Assembly: GCA_030833845.1 (NCBI GenBank)
Contig: JAURGK010000011.1
Coordinates: forward strand, 1 to 64,000
Source: Crocinitomicaceae bacterium
Lineage (GTDB): Bacteria > Bacteroidota > Bacteroidia > Flavobacteriales_D > Crocinitomicaceae
Direction: 5' to 3'
Length of the DNA: 64,000 bases
The position numbers and the translations under genes were made by a program. Positions 50,553 through 59,863 of the stretch are shown here, one piece after another. The first letter of the stretch is position 1; each line of letters starts with the position of its first letter. The notes under the pieces are model-generated. The model was not told the DNA's origin, did not search any database, and saw only the letters and a program-made list of their open reading frames with translations.

Positions 50553-51515
50553 ATGAAATACATATTGATTTTTTCTGTCTTCATTTTTACTTTGAGTGCT
50601 TGTGAAAACAATGACACTTCGAAGCTAATTATTTCAGAAGAGGAAAACTTCGTAGCCGCACCGGCGAGTGAGTTTTGGCAAGCCCCTGACGTGTTTGCGA
50701 TCAAGGATGCGAAGAAGTCAAATGAGCTAATGTATGGGCGTGATTTGATCGTGCGTACGGCTTATTATTTAGGGCCAAAGGGGCGAGTCGCACAACAATC
50801 CAATGGGCTCAATTGCCAAAATTGCCATTTAAATGCCGGCACCAAGGTATTTGGCAATAACTATGGCTCTGTGGCTTCTATGTATCCAAAGTTGAGAGCT
50901 AGGAGTGGCAAAATTGAGAGCATTGAAAAACGCATCAATGACTGTTTTGAGAGGAGTTTGAATGGCAAGGCCTTAAAAGAGGATAGCCGTGAGATGCGTG
51001 CCATGGTAGCCTACATGAAGTTCCTTGGTCAAAATGTCAAAAAGAATGAAAAGGCTGCGGGTTCTGGTTTTAAAGATTTGACCTTATTAGACCGGGCAGC
51101 AAGCCCAGAGAAAGGTAAAGTTGTCTATGAATTGCGCTGCGCAAGTTGCCATCAGTCGAATGGTCAGGGTATCATTGATGGTATTGGCCAATCTTATGTT
51201 TACCCGCCGCTTTGGGGTGAGCATAGTTTCAATGATGCAGCAGGCCTAAGTAGAATTTCAAATATGGCCAAATACGTCAAATACAATATGCCTTTTGGGG
51301 TGAATTATGATACGCCCGAACTTTCAGATGAAGATGCTTGGGATGTAGCAGCCTATGTGGTGAGCCAAGCTCGACCACATAAACCTACTCCAAAAGACTG
51401 GCCGGATATTACCAAAAAACCAATGGACCATCCTTTTGGCCCCTATGCTGATCAATTTTCTGAATTGCAACATAAGTACGGACCATTTACAGCGATGAAA
51501 AAGGCTAAAAAGTAG
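50553..51515 (+). CDS. TsdA-like dihaem c-type cytochrome
   Basis: The 320-residue protein has a lipoprotein-type signal (lipobox LSAC, Cys17) and two haem motifs, CQNCH (88-92) and CASCH (196-200), in two c-type domains. Between them, INDCFERSLNG (Cys131) matches the conserved region of thiosulfate dehydrogenase TsdA where a Cys ligates the active-site haem. TsdA couples two thiosulfates to tetrathionate. The haem-2 ligand would be Lys or Met near 240-246 (AKYVKYNMP). Its place beside YeeE supports a thiosulfate role. A SoxA-like or other cytochrome is a weaker alternative. Confidence 0.82.
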   Translation: MKYILIFSVFIFTLSACENNDTSKLIISEEENFVAAPASEFWQAPDVFAIKDAKKSNELMYGRDLIVRTAYYLGPKGRVAQQSNGLNCQNCHLNAGTKVFGNNYGSVASMYPKLRARSGKIESIEKRINDCFERSLNGKALKEDSREMRAMVAYMKFLGQNVKKNEKAAGSGFKDLTLLDRAASPEKGKVVYELRCASCHQSNGQGIIDGIGQSYVYPPLWGEHSFNDAAGLSRISNMAKYVKYNMPFGVNYDTPELSDEDAWDVAAYVVSQARPHKPTPKDWPDITKKPMDHPFGPYADQFSELQHKYGPFTAMKKAKK

Positions 51516-51525
51516 ATTGAAAGAG

Positions 51526-52962
51526 ATGAGTTTTCTAAAAGTTACATTTTTTACAGCTGCCTTTGTATCTATATTATTTACGGATAATTTGTATGCCCAA
51601 CATCATGAACTTGGTGAGCAGCCTATCATGTGGAGAGGGAAACCTCAAGATGTGTTGGACTCAACATCCATTTTATATGCATTTAAAACAGGAACGACCA
51701 ATGGTCATTTTCGATATTTCCTAAGTCAAACCACTAATCAAGGTGTCTTATCTGATTATTATGGCAATGCCATAGGTGGAGGATTGCGTTTTGAAACCAA
51801 TTCCTTTCATCATTTTCAATTTGCGGTAAGTGGCTTTTATTTTTTCAATATCGGTTCGTCCATTATGCATGAGCCAGATTCGATAACGGGCACATTGAGT
51901 CGATATGAATTAGGCTTGTTCGATATTGAAAACCCAGACAACCATAGAGATATGGATCGATTGGAGGAATTGTATTTGAAATACAATACGAGCGGTGGCC
52001 GCATCATTATAGGGCGCCAACTGATCAACACACCACTGATCAATATTCAAGACGGACGCATGCGGGGCACCGGTGTTGAAGGCTTGTGGATAGATCAGCA
52101 TTTTGCAAAAAAATGGCGTTTTCAAGGTGGCTTGCTCACTGCATTTTCCCCGAGGAGTACCACCAAATGGTTCAAAGGAGCTGAGTCTGTAGGTTTGTAT
52201 AGTCAAGGGGTGAATTTGGATGGGAGTCCGTCAAATTATAAAGATCATCTACACTTGCCTTATGTGGGGGTAGCTTCCATCACCTGGAAGCCCAATAGTT
52301 GGATAGAATACCAAGGCTGGGATTACCATATGCCTCGAATACTCAATAGTACATTTCATCAGGTCTTAGTTACTAAGTCCCTTCCAAAAATAAAATGGAT
52401 CCATGGATTGCAGCTCATCAGGCAATGGGCTTTAGCAGATGGTGGCAATGCAGACCTAAACAAGACTTATGTGACACCAGGAGCCAAATCAATGACTTTT
52501 GGCTTGCGTTCTTCTGTATTGATCAAGGATTGGCAATATTCAATTAACTATAATCGCATCACGGCCCAGGGACGTTATTTATTTCCTAGGGAATGGGGCA
52601 GAGATCCCTTCTTCACATTTCTGCCGAGAGAACGCAATGAAGGACTGAGCAACACCCGTGCAGTGGTGTTTAAAATTGAAAATCAGAGCAACCTTTCGAT
52701 TTTGAAGAAATCGAGTATGGCACTAGGCTATTATCAACTACCTGATGTATTGGATTTTGCTTCTAATAAATATGGCATGCCAAGCTACCTTCAAGCCAAT
52801 TTTGATCTAAGAGTTAAACTCAATAAGCTCATGGAAGGCCTAGAGGGGCAACTGCTTTTAGTATATAAATATGGGGTGGGTGCAACGCACAATAACCCAA
52901 AATACCAAATCAATAAGGTCGATATGTTTTTGACCAACATCGTTTTAAATTATCACTTCTAA
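51526..52962 (+). CDS. OprD-like outer membrane porin
   Basis: The 478-residue protein has a signal peptide (to LYAQ) and a beta-barrel body with alternating strands, including FRYFLSQTTNQG, GGRIIIGRQLINTPLINIQDGRM and a C-terminal FLTNIVLNYHF ending in Phe, typical of outer-membrane barrels. The GRQ-P-D-R pattern resembles OprD/OprF-family channels. It is 10 nt after the cytochrome gene, suggesting it carries the sulfur substrate or product across the outer membrane. The ATG at 51526 is chosen over the TTG at 51517. Confidence 0.75.
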   Translation: MSFLKVTFFTAAFVSILFTDNLYAQHHELGEQPIMWRGKPQDVLDSTSILYAFKTGTTNGHFRYFLSQTTNQGVLSDYYGNAIGGGLRFETNSFHHFQFAVSGFYFFNIGSSIMHEPDSITGTLSRYELGLFDIENPDNHRDMDRLEELYLKYNTSGGRIIIGRQLINTPLINIQDGRMRGTGVEGLWIDQHFAKKWRFQGGLLTAFSPRSTTKWFKGAESVGLYSQGVNLDGSPSNYKDHLHLPYVGVASITWKPNSWIEYQGWDYHMPRILNSTFHQVLVTKSLPKIKWIHGLQLIRQWALADGGNADLNKTYVTPGAKSMTFGLRSSVLIKDWQYSINYNRITAQGRYLFPREWGRDPFFTFLPRERNEGLSNTRAVVFKIENQSNLSILKKSSMALGYYQLPDVLDFASNKYGMPSYLQANFDLRVKLNKLMEGLEGQLLLVYKYGVGATHNNPKYQINKVDMFLTNIVLNYHF

Positions 52963-52975
52963 ACCAACAAACACA

Positions 52976-53809
52976 ATGACTTTTGACCTACTTACTATTT
53001 TTGGCTTCTTTGCGAGTACCCTCATAGGGATATCTCTAGGTCTTATCGGAGGAGGAGGATCTATTTTGACGGTTCCGGTATTGGTTTATCTTTTTGGTGT
53101 AGACCCCGTTATGGCAACAGCTTATTCGCTTTTCATCGTTGGACTCAGCAGTCTATTTGGTGCTTTTCCAAAGTATAAACAAGGTTTAATTGATTTGAAA
53201 ACAGCTGTTGTTTTTGGCATACCTTCCATTTTGGCTGTCTTTTTCACTAGAAAAGTATTGGTGCCTGCTATCCCAAATACCCTATTTGAAATATTTGGCC
53301 TTACCGTGACAAAAGCCTTGGCAATGATGATCCTCTTTGCTATTCTCATGGTGGCTGCCTCTATTTCAATGATACGAGACAAAAAACAAGAATCTATAGA
53401 AACTAAAGAACCACGTATTTTTAATTACCCAATGATTTTACTTGAAGGTATGGTGGTTGGTGTTCTGACCGGTTTGGTTGGTGCAGGTGGAGGGTTTTTA
53501 ATCATACCGGCACTAGTCATGCTAAGTAAACTACCTATGAAACAAGCCGTTGGCACAAGTCTTCTAATCATTGCTGCTAAATCATTAATAGGTTTTACAG
53601 GTGATGTGCTTACCCAAGCTGACAGTATGGATTGGACTCTATTGACTGTAGTTACCCTTTTGGCTGTGGTAGGTATTTTTGTTGGAAATCAATTATCTAA
53701 AAAGATTGATGGTGGAGCACTGAAAAAAGGCTTTGGCTGGTTTGTGCTCATTATGGGAATGTATATTATCATCAAAGAATTGGCGTTTTCAGGAGCTGCA
53801 AGTCATTAA
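52976..53809 (+). CDS. TauE/SafE sulfite-type exporter
   Basis: The 277-residue protein has eight or so membrane helices and the duplicated TauE/SafE motif: [24 protein letters not shown] near the start and [22 protein letters not shown] in the middle. Family members export sulfite or related anions. In this cluster it would remove sulfite formed by the CstB- or SoxB-linked reactions. It lies 13 nt after the porin gene and 42 nt before the SoxB-like gene. Confidence 0.9.
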   Translation: MTFDLLTIFGFFASTLIGISLGLIGGGGSILTVPVLVYLFGVDPVMATAYSLFIVGLSSLFGAFPKYKQGLIDLKTAVVFGIPSILAVFFTRKVLVPAIPNTLFEIFGLTVTKALAMMILFAILMVAASISMIRDKKQESIETKEPRIFNYPMILLEGMVVGVLTGLVGAGGGFLIIPALVMLSKLPMKQAVGTSLLIIAAKSLIGFTGDVLTQADSMDWTLLTVVTLLAVVGIFVGNQLSKKIDGGALKKGFGWFVLIMGMYIIIKELAFSGAASH

Positions 53810-53851
53810 ATCTATACCTTAAGGAAAATCTGAACCGATATACCAAATACT

Positions 53852-55558
53852 ATGAAACAGGAAAGAAGAAAATTTCTCAAAACACTAGGCTCAGCAGGTT
53901 TAGGAAGTTTGTTAGCACCAAGTTTGTTAGCCCAAAATAATGAGTCAGGGCAGTCATTTGATGCAAAGCACTTACAAAGTGATTCAGTGGCAAAAAAAAA
54001 TGGAAAAATGACCTTGCAACTTTTGCAAACCACCGATGTGCACTGTCAGATACACCCTCATGATGAGCTTTTTTGGGAAAATGAGCAGGCTGTTTTTCGC
54101 AAAACAGGTGGCTATGCCCAAATGCGGAGTTTTTTAAAACAACTCAAGAAAAAAAATCCTCATACCTTTCTAGTGGACACCGGTGACATGTTTCAGGGAT
54201 CTCAACTGAGTGTTGAAACTACGGGTCAGGCCTTTGTTCCTATTTTAAATGCCATGGATTACCAATTGTATTTACCAGGAAACTGGGAGGTGATTTATGG
54301 AAAACAAAAAATGCAGCAGCTGATGGGTGCACTCCATGCGCCAAAAGTTTGTACCAATATGTATCATGATTTGGGCAATGGACAGCGTGGTGAACTCATT
54401 TTTCAGCCTTATCATATTTGGGAAAATGCAGGTGTAAAAATTGGTTTTTTAGGTTATACAGATCCATTAGTGCCATTGAGACAAAGTCCGAATTACAGTA
54501 AAGGCATAGTCTACACCAAGCCTGAAGAAAACCTAGCTCATTATGTGGATGTGCTTCGCAATCAAGAACAGTGTGCGATGGTTATTATTTTGGCTCATTT
54601 GGGTCTATCCCAGCAGATTGCTTTGGCCAATGATCCCTCTTGCAAGGGCGTAGACTATATTTTTGGCGGTGATACCCACGAACGTGTGCGCCAACCAATA
54701 CAATGCACTTATACCAAGGTGGTTGAGCCTGGAGCTTTTGGGTCTTTTGTTGGTTCCTTAGAACTAGATTTTGAAAATGGGAAATTAGTTGCAGAACGAT
54801 ATGAGTTACTAGAGGTGCAAGCTGAAAATTTGAAAGCAGATGCTCAAATGCAATCTCTTTTAGAGGCCAATGAAGCAAGTTTTGCAAAAGAAATCAATAA
54901 AGTTGTAGGATACAGTACCATTCCTTTGTACCGTTATTTTGTGGTAGAAAATCCAATAGATACCATGATTTTGAATGCCTTGGATTGGAAATTTCCTCAA
55001 ATTGATATTGTATTGTCTAATGGATTTAGATTTTGTCCACCGCGAACGACTCCAGACCATACGGGAAATATTCCTATCACCAAGGGCTTTATCTTTGATA
55101 TGCTACCTGTGGATGCAACCGTTCGGACTGCAGAAGTGACAGGCAAACAAGTGTTGGCTTGGCTAGAAAAAGAACTCAATAACGTCTTTGCGAAGGATGC
55201 ATCGAAGCGCTTTGGTGGATGGGTAATCAAATTCAAGGGTATGGAAGTTGAATTTATGGCCTATGCAGAGCAAGGTAAACGCGTACAAAAGGTTTTGGTT
55301 GGTGAGCAGCCCATTGAGGAAGATAAAACTTATTCGATTTTAGCTTGTGAGCGCGATGGTGATCCGCTCGATATGCTTTGCCGTATGAAAGGCGTAAAAA
55401 ATGCACAAAATACACCTTTTACGCTCCATGAAGTCATGGAAAGTTATTTAACTACCCACAAAATTGTAACTCCAACACCGCAAGGCAATGCAAAAGTTTT
55501 GGATGCGCCGCAAAATTTACTTACCCAAGTGACTGGTGTACCTTATCAATTCTATTGA
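53852..55558 (+). CDS. soxB: SoxB-like thiosulfohydrolase (metallophosphatase family)
   Basis: The 568-residue protein has a Tat-like signal (RRKFLKTLGSAGLGSLL), a dimetal domain with TTDVHCQIHPHDELFW (Asp62, His64), VDTGDMFQGSQ (Asp109), LPGNWEVIYG (Asn144), ILAHLGLSQQ and GGDTHE, and a C-terminal domain (about 345-560). The GNWE-x-x-YG form rather than GNHE, and CERDGDPLDMLCRMKGV near 510, favour SoxB over 5'-nucleotidase. SoxB hydrolyses sulfate from SoxY-bound sulfur; no SoxYZ, SoxAX or SoxCD lies here, so its carrier is unclear. It ends the sulfur run. Confidence 0.82.
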   Translation: MKQERRKFLKTLGSAGLGSLLAPSLLAQNNESGQSFDAKHLQSDSVAKKNGKMTLQLLQTTDVHCQIHPHDELFWENEQAVFRKTGGYAQMRSFLKQLKKKNPHTFLVDTGDMFQGSQLSVETTGQAFVPILNAMDYQLYLPGNWEVIYGKQKMQQLMGALHAPKVCTNMYHDLGNGQRGELIFQPYHIWENAGVKIGFLGYTDPLVPLRQSPNYSKGIVYTKPEENLAHYVDVLRNQEQCAMVIILAHLGLSQQIALANDPSCKGVDYIFGGDTHERVRQPIQCTYTKVVEPGAFGSFVGSLELDFENGKLVAERYELLEVQAENLKADAQMQSLLEANEASFAKEINKVVGYSTIPLYRYFVVENPIDTMILNALDWKFPQIDIVLSNGFRFCPPRTTPDHTGNIPITKGFIFDMLPVDATVRTAEVTGKQVLAWLEKELNNVFAKDASKRFGGWVIKFKGMEVEFMAYAEQGKRVQKVLVGEQPIEEDKTYSILACERDGDPLDMLCRMKGVKNAQNTPFTLHEVMESYLTTHKIVTPTPQGNAKVLDAPQNLLTQVTGVPYQFY

Positions 55559-55668
55559 GATATCATAGATTTAAAAATAGTGATGCAATATTTTAATTTA
55601 AGGTTTAGATAATATAATTTATATTATTGATAATCAATTTATTAAATTTATCAATAAGAAAAAAAATA

Positions 55669-57267
55669 ATGCGATCAATTTTTATATTAGTTTTCTTTTT
55701 CTTGCATCTACAAGCTATTGCTCAAGCCACAACATTTCCTTTTGAAATACAACTTAAGGCTGATTCCATAATTGGTTTCAATGGTTTGCATTCTTTTGCA
55801 TTTGGTCAACTCAATGATAGGGTCGTTTTGATTGGCGGTAGACAAGATGGAATTCATGCAAGGCAACCCTTCAATGCATTTGCATCTAGTCAGAACAATA
55901 CATCACTTCAGCTACTAGACTTAGCCACGAATCAATTTTGGTCTGCGCCAATCAACTCACTTTCTTCATCCTTGCAAGAGCAATTGCAAAGTACCAATAT
56001 GAATTTCTTTCAGGACGGCAATGAGTTGATTATAGCAGGTGGTTATGCATTTAGTAATGCGGCCAATGATCACATTACGTTCCCTAATCTGACGCGTATT
56101 GATTTAAATGGTTTGATGCATGCAATCATTGACGACCAACCAATTTCGCCTTATTTTGAACAAATTACAGACCAAAGATTTGCTGTGACCGGTGGCAACC
56201 TAACTAAAATTGGTGGCCAATATTACTTGGTTGGAGGCCATAGATTTGACGGAAGGTATAATCCAATGAACAACCCCACTTTTGTTCAAAGTTATGTCGA
56301 TGGTCTGAAAATCTTTGAATTAAGTCCTGTGGGTCAGTCACTTGAGGTGCTCAATTACCAACTCATTACCGATCAAGTAAATTTACACCGCCGAGATTAT
56401 AATTTGTTGCCGCATATTTATCCTAATGGAGAAATTGGGGCATTGATATCATCAGGTGTATTTCAAATCAATGCAGATTTACCTTTTTTATATCCAGTGG
56501 AAGTCAAAAGTAGTGGGCATGAGCCTGTAGTAGGTTTTAGCCAATATTTGAGTAATTACCATTCGAGTAAATTCAGTGCCTACGATTCGATGAGTGGTTC
56601 AATGCACCATATATTTCTTGGTGGGCTCAGTGAGTACTATTACCAAAATGGTACATTGATCAATGATGAAAACGTCCCCTTTGTGAGTACGATAAGTAGG
56701 TTGTCTCAAGGTCCAGATGGGAGCTACCAAGAATATGTCATGCAGGGACAAATGCCTGGGCTGTTGGGCTCAAGTGCTGAATTTATTCACAACCAACAAA
56801 TTGCTCATTATGCGCATGACATTATAGATATTGCTACTATCAATAGCGATTCAATTTTAATAGGGCATATTATTGGCGGATTAAAAAGTACGCAATTAAA
56901 CCCTTTTACAAATAATAATACCAATTCAACTTCGGCTAATGCCGTAATTTATGAGGTTTGGTTAAAGCCTTCAAATACAGGCCAAATTCGCGTAGAGGCC
57001 CCCTTGAATGCTACTAAGGTGCAGCTTTTTCCCAATCCTGCTCGTGACATCGTGAATTTAGACTTTGACTTGGATCAAAAAATGAATGTAGAATGCTTTG
57101 TTTTGGACCCTAATGGTAAGATAGTGCATGAAGTGTACTACCAAAAAGTGAAAAAGACAAGCAAACACATTGATACAAAAGCACTTGGCATAAAACCGGG
57201 ATTGTATTCAATTCATCTAATATTCAACGATCAATATCTTCAAACCAAACAAATCCTAATCCAATGA
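55669..57267 (+). CDS. T9SS type A secreted protein with Kelch-like motifs
   Basis: The 532-residue protein has a signal peptide (ending LQAIAQ), repeated GG motifs of Kelch type (VVLIGGRQDG, LIIAGGYAFS, YYLVGGHRFDG, IFLGGLSEYY, IIGGLKS) that imply a beta-propeller, and a C-terminal type A sorting domain starting KVQLFPNPARDIVNLDF. It should be secreted through the type IX system. The ATG at 55669 is chosen over an in-frame ATT/TTG region upstream. The 110-nt region before it is very A/T-rich. It overlaps the methyltransferase gene by 4 nt. Confidence 0.88.
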   Translation: MRSIFILVFFFLHLQAIAQATTFPFEIQLKADSIIGFNGLHSFAFGQLNDRVVLIGGRQDGIHARQPFNAFASSQNNTSLQLLDLATNQFWSAPINSLSSSLQEQLQSTNMNFFQDGNELIIAGGYAFSNAANDHITFPNLTRIDLNGLMHAIIDDQPISPYFEQITDQRFAVTGGNLTKIGGQYYLVGGHRFDGRYNPMNNPTFVQSYVDGLKIFELSPVGQSLEVLNYQLITDQVNLHRRDYNLLPHIYPNGEIGALISSGVFQINADLPFLYPVEVKSSGHEPVVGFSQYLSNYHSSKFSAYDSMSGSMHHIFLGGLSEYYYQNGTLINDENVPFVSTISRLSQGPDGSYQEYVMQGQMPGLLGSSAEFIHNQQIAHYAHDIIDIATINSDSILIGHIIGGLKSTQLNPFTNNNTNSTSANAVIYEVWLKPSNTGQIRVEAPLNATKVQLFPNPARDIVNLDFDLDQKMNVECFVLDPNGKIVHEVYYQKVKKTSKHIDTKALGIKPGLYSIHLIFNDQYLQTKQILIQ

Positions 57268-57857
57268 AAGAGTTTTGGAACGAGCGATACGCACACAAAG
57301 ATTTTGCCTACGGCAAAGAAGCCAATGATTTTTTAAAGGCACAGCCCATCGGTTCGGATTTAAAGGCACTGTGCTTGGCCGAAGGAGAGGGAAGAAATGG
57401 TGTCTATTTGGCAAAACTTGGAAATGAGGTGACGTGTATGGATTATTCCGAGTCTGGGTTGCAAAAGGCCAGAGAACTTGCCTTAGAAAACAGCGTGGGC
57501 ATTTCTTGTGTTTGTGCCGATCTTGGTGAGGTGGAATTAGAATCCGGCCAATGGGACTTGATTGTTGCGATTTTTGCACATTTTCCCAAATCGATAAAGC
57601 AGCATATTTGGCCTCAGATTTACACCTCGTTGAAGCCAGGGGGCAAACTTCTTATGGAAGTATATGACCAAGAACAATTGCGTTTTGGCACCGGAGGCCC
57701 TCAGCATGCAGATTTGCTCTACAGTAAAGATGAATTAATAGATACGTTCAGCGGGGATTTTACAAGTCTACAAATCGAGAAAGTCTACCGCGAGGTTCAA
57801 GAAGGCAACTATCATAATGGAGCTTCAGCTACTTTGCAGGTAATTGCTATTAAATAG
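57264..57857 (+). CDS. Class I SAM-dependent methyltransferase
   Basis: The 197-residue protein has the Rossmann signature CLAEGEGRNGVYLAKLG for SAM binding, the acidic turn CMDYSESGL, CADLGEVEL and WDLIVAIFAHF. Its beginning FWNERYAHKDFAYGKEANDFL resembles TehB/thiopurine-type methyltransferases, which often detoxify metalloids or thiols. The substrate is unknown. Start ATG 57264 overlaps the previous stop (ATGA). Confidence 0.9.
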   Translation: MKEFWNERYAHKDFAYGKEANDFLKAQPIGSDLKALCLAEGEGRNGVYLAKLGNEVTCMDYSESGLQKARELALENSVGISCVCADLGEVELESGQWDLIVAIFAHFPKSIKQHIWPQIYTSLKPGGKLLMEVYDQEQLRFGTGGPQHADLLYSKDELIDTFSGDFTSLQIEKVYREVQEGNYHNGASATLQVIAIK

Positions 57858-57943
57858 TCAATTTAATTTAGTGCGATTTTATTTTATAAAAGTGTGCTTT
57901 ACTCGATAGATTTTAGAACTTTATGCGTTCTTAGATCATAGGT

Positions 57944-59863
57944 ATGTTCTTCAAGTATTTTTTACCTTTTTTTATCTACTTATTTTTTTGCTTTGAAAGC
58001 TTAGCGCAAGAAAATTGTGATTTTAAGCCGACCAATAAAAAAGGGGGGCACTACCTTTTTTCCACCTATTTTGAAGATGATTTTCAAACCCCAAAAGAGG
58101 GTGTTTGTCAAGTCACCCACCTCGATCAGCTCTATGAACGCCGCGTGTTTGTAAAGGGGCGTTTGATTGAAGAAACACTAAATACTTTTGAGGGTAAGCC
58201 CCGAGTACGAAGTAAATTTTCAATGTGGGATGAAGATTCTCTTTTAATTGATCAAAAGGTATATTATGAAAATGGACAGCTGCAGACGCATAATATCTTT
58301 TATCTAGATGCTTCACAAAGACGCTGTTTAAAGACTATTGAGTTTGGTCTGAGGGGAGAAAAGCGATTTGAACGCTCTTATGCCTGGATTCGATTTGACG
58401 AGCTCTCAGCATCTGATCGCAGCATGCATCCGCCCCATACTGTTGACGAGGATGGTTATACCTATTTGATGGTGCCGATTGGCGCTGAAAGACTCTACAA
58501 TGAAGCGGGTGTGCTCTCTGAGCTAAGATTCCATCAATTCATCAAAGATGGACAATATGAGCATCGTTCATTGCATGGCCCCGTGACTTCTTATTATGAA
58601 AATGGGAAAATAAAATCCAAAGGAACCTACAAGGATGGCAGTTTGAACGGTGTCTTTAAAAGTTTTTTTCCAAACGGTCAATTACAATCAGAGCGCTACT
58701 ACCAAAATGATGTCCCGATAGGCGAGTGGAAGGGGTGGCATTCAAATGGAAAACAGGCCTTTTGGTACCTCTATGATCTTGAAACGGCCCATCCTTTTGA
58801 ACCCAACAAAAAGGAATGGGCCGAAAATGGCCAACTCACCTTAGAACAAGTTTTAGATTTGGGAGCAAATGGTTACCTCAAAGAGTGGGCTGAAAATGGC
58901 CAGCTTATTCACCAAGTGGATATCCAACTCTTGGATCGTAGCAAAGGAGTGGAAACATGGTGGTATAAAGACGGGCAATTGCATTGGAGAAGAGACTACC
59001 GTAAAGGGCAAGACACCTCATTGGTCGAATTTTATCCCAACGGTTCGTGGCAACGACTTGAAGTGTTTGTCGAAAAAGGATCTGATAGCTACAAAGAAAT
59101 AAAGCGTTGGTACCCTCAAATGAAATTAGAACAGCTCTTTGTTTCTGAAACTCGGGCTGACGGATATTTCATGCAAAAAGAAGAATTGTATTACCCCAAC
59201 GGCAACTTAAAAAGCAGTGTGTTGTACAAAAATAAGGAATGTTTTAAGGAGTTTTATGCCACCAATGGAATCAAAACCCGCACTTTACACACCGTATTAG
59301 ATAGTTTGCAAGGATCTTATCAAGTCTTGGATACGTTGGGTTTGCTGCTACTTGACTACAATTACCGCTCGGGTATGCGTCATGGTTGGTGTCGTGCCTA
59401 TGACTCTGTAGGGAAGAAGGTTTTTGAAAAATATTACCATAATGGGCTGCCTCAATTGGATTCTATTTCGATTGATCAAAGAAGAGATCTTCCGAACCTA
59501 AATAAAGAAACAATTCAAGGACTTAAATATCTCATGGCAATGCAGCGCATTGATACAGTGCTATTTACTCCAAAGGAAATTGAAAAACTTTTTACCTTGG
59601 CCTATGGGCATTTCTCGGAGCTATTTGAGCCCTTGCCCAAATCTGAATCCATAGGATTTCGGGATTTTCCACGAGTGACACGAATAAACCTAAGAAAAAA
59701 GGATATGCTCATCTGGATGGACATCAATGCACATTCTTTAGGTTCTATTTCATTGCTTATCTATCCTGATAATGAAATAGAAATCTTTAATCAGCGATTG
59801 ACCAAAGAAGAACTCCATCATTCTTTGTATGTTTTACCAAAATATCACATGTGGCCAGAATAG
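57944..59863 (+). CDS. Long secreted MORN/YwqK-repeat protein
   Basis: The 639-residue protein has a signal peptide (ending ESLAQ) and many YwqK-type repeats of the form ENGQL-x-aromatic: YYENGQLQTHNIFY, YYENGKIKSKGTYKDG, FFPNGQLQSERYYQND, and a duplicated KEWAENGQL pair near 293-320. The C-terminal 120 residues (from about 520) are a non-repeat helical region. Its function is unknown; the repeats may form a ladder-like surface. It shares a 13-nt overlap with the next gene, so the pair may act together. It resembles the shorter protein at 22312. Confidence 0.8.
   Translation: MFFKYFLPFFIYLFFCFESLAQENCDFKPTNKKGGHYLFSTYFEDDFQTPKEGVCQVTHLDQLYERRVFVKGRLIEETLNTFEGKPRVRSKFSMWDEDSLLIDQKVYYENGQLQTHNIFYLDASQRRCLKTIEFGLRGEKRFERSYAWIRFDELSASDRSMHPPHTVDEDGYTYLMVPIGAERLYNEAGVLSELRFHQFIKDGQYEHRSLHGPVTSYYENGKIKSKGTYKDGSLNGVFKSFFPNGQLQSERYYQNDVPIGEWKGWHSNGKQAFWYLYDLETAHPFEPNKKEWAENGQLTLEQVLDLGANGYLKEWAENGQLIHQVDIQLLDRSKGVETWWYKDGQLHWRRDYRKGQDTSLVEFYPNGSWQRLEVFVEKGSDSYKEIKRWYPQMKLEQLFVSETRADGYFMQKEELYYPNGNLKSSVLYKNKECFKEFYATNGIKTRTLHTVLDSLQGSYQVLDTLGLLLLDYNYRSGMRHGWCRAYDSVGKKVFEKYYHNGLPQLDSISIDQRRDLPNLNKETIQGLKYLMAMQRIDTVLFTPKEIEKLFTLAYGHFSELFEPLPKSESIGFRDFPRVTRINLRKKDMLIWMDINAHSLGSISLLIYPDNEIEIFNQRLTKEELHHSLYVLPKYHMWPE

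Noticed and set aside
53852-55558. 5'-nucleotidase assignment for the SoxB-like protein
   Set aside because: The GNHE motif of nucleotidases is replaced by GNWE-x-x-YG, and the neighbours are all sulfur genes; it remains the main alternative.
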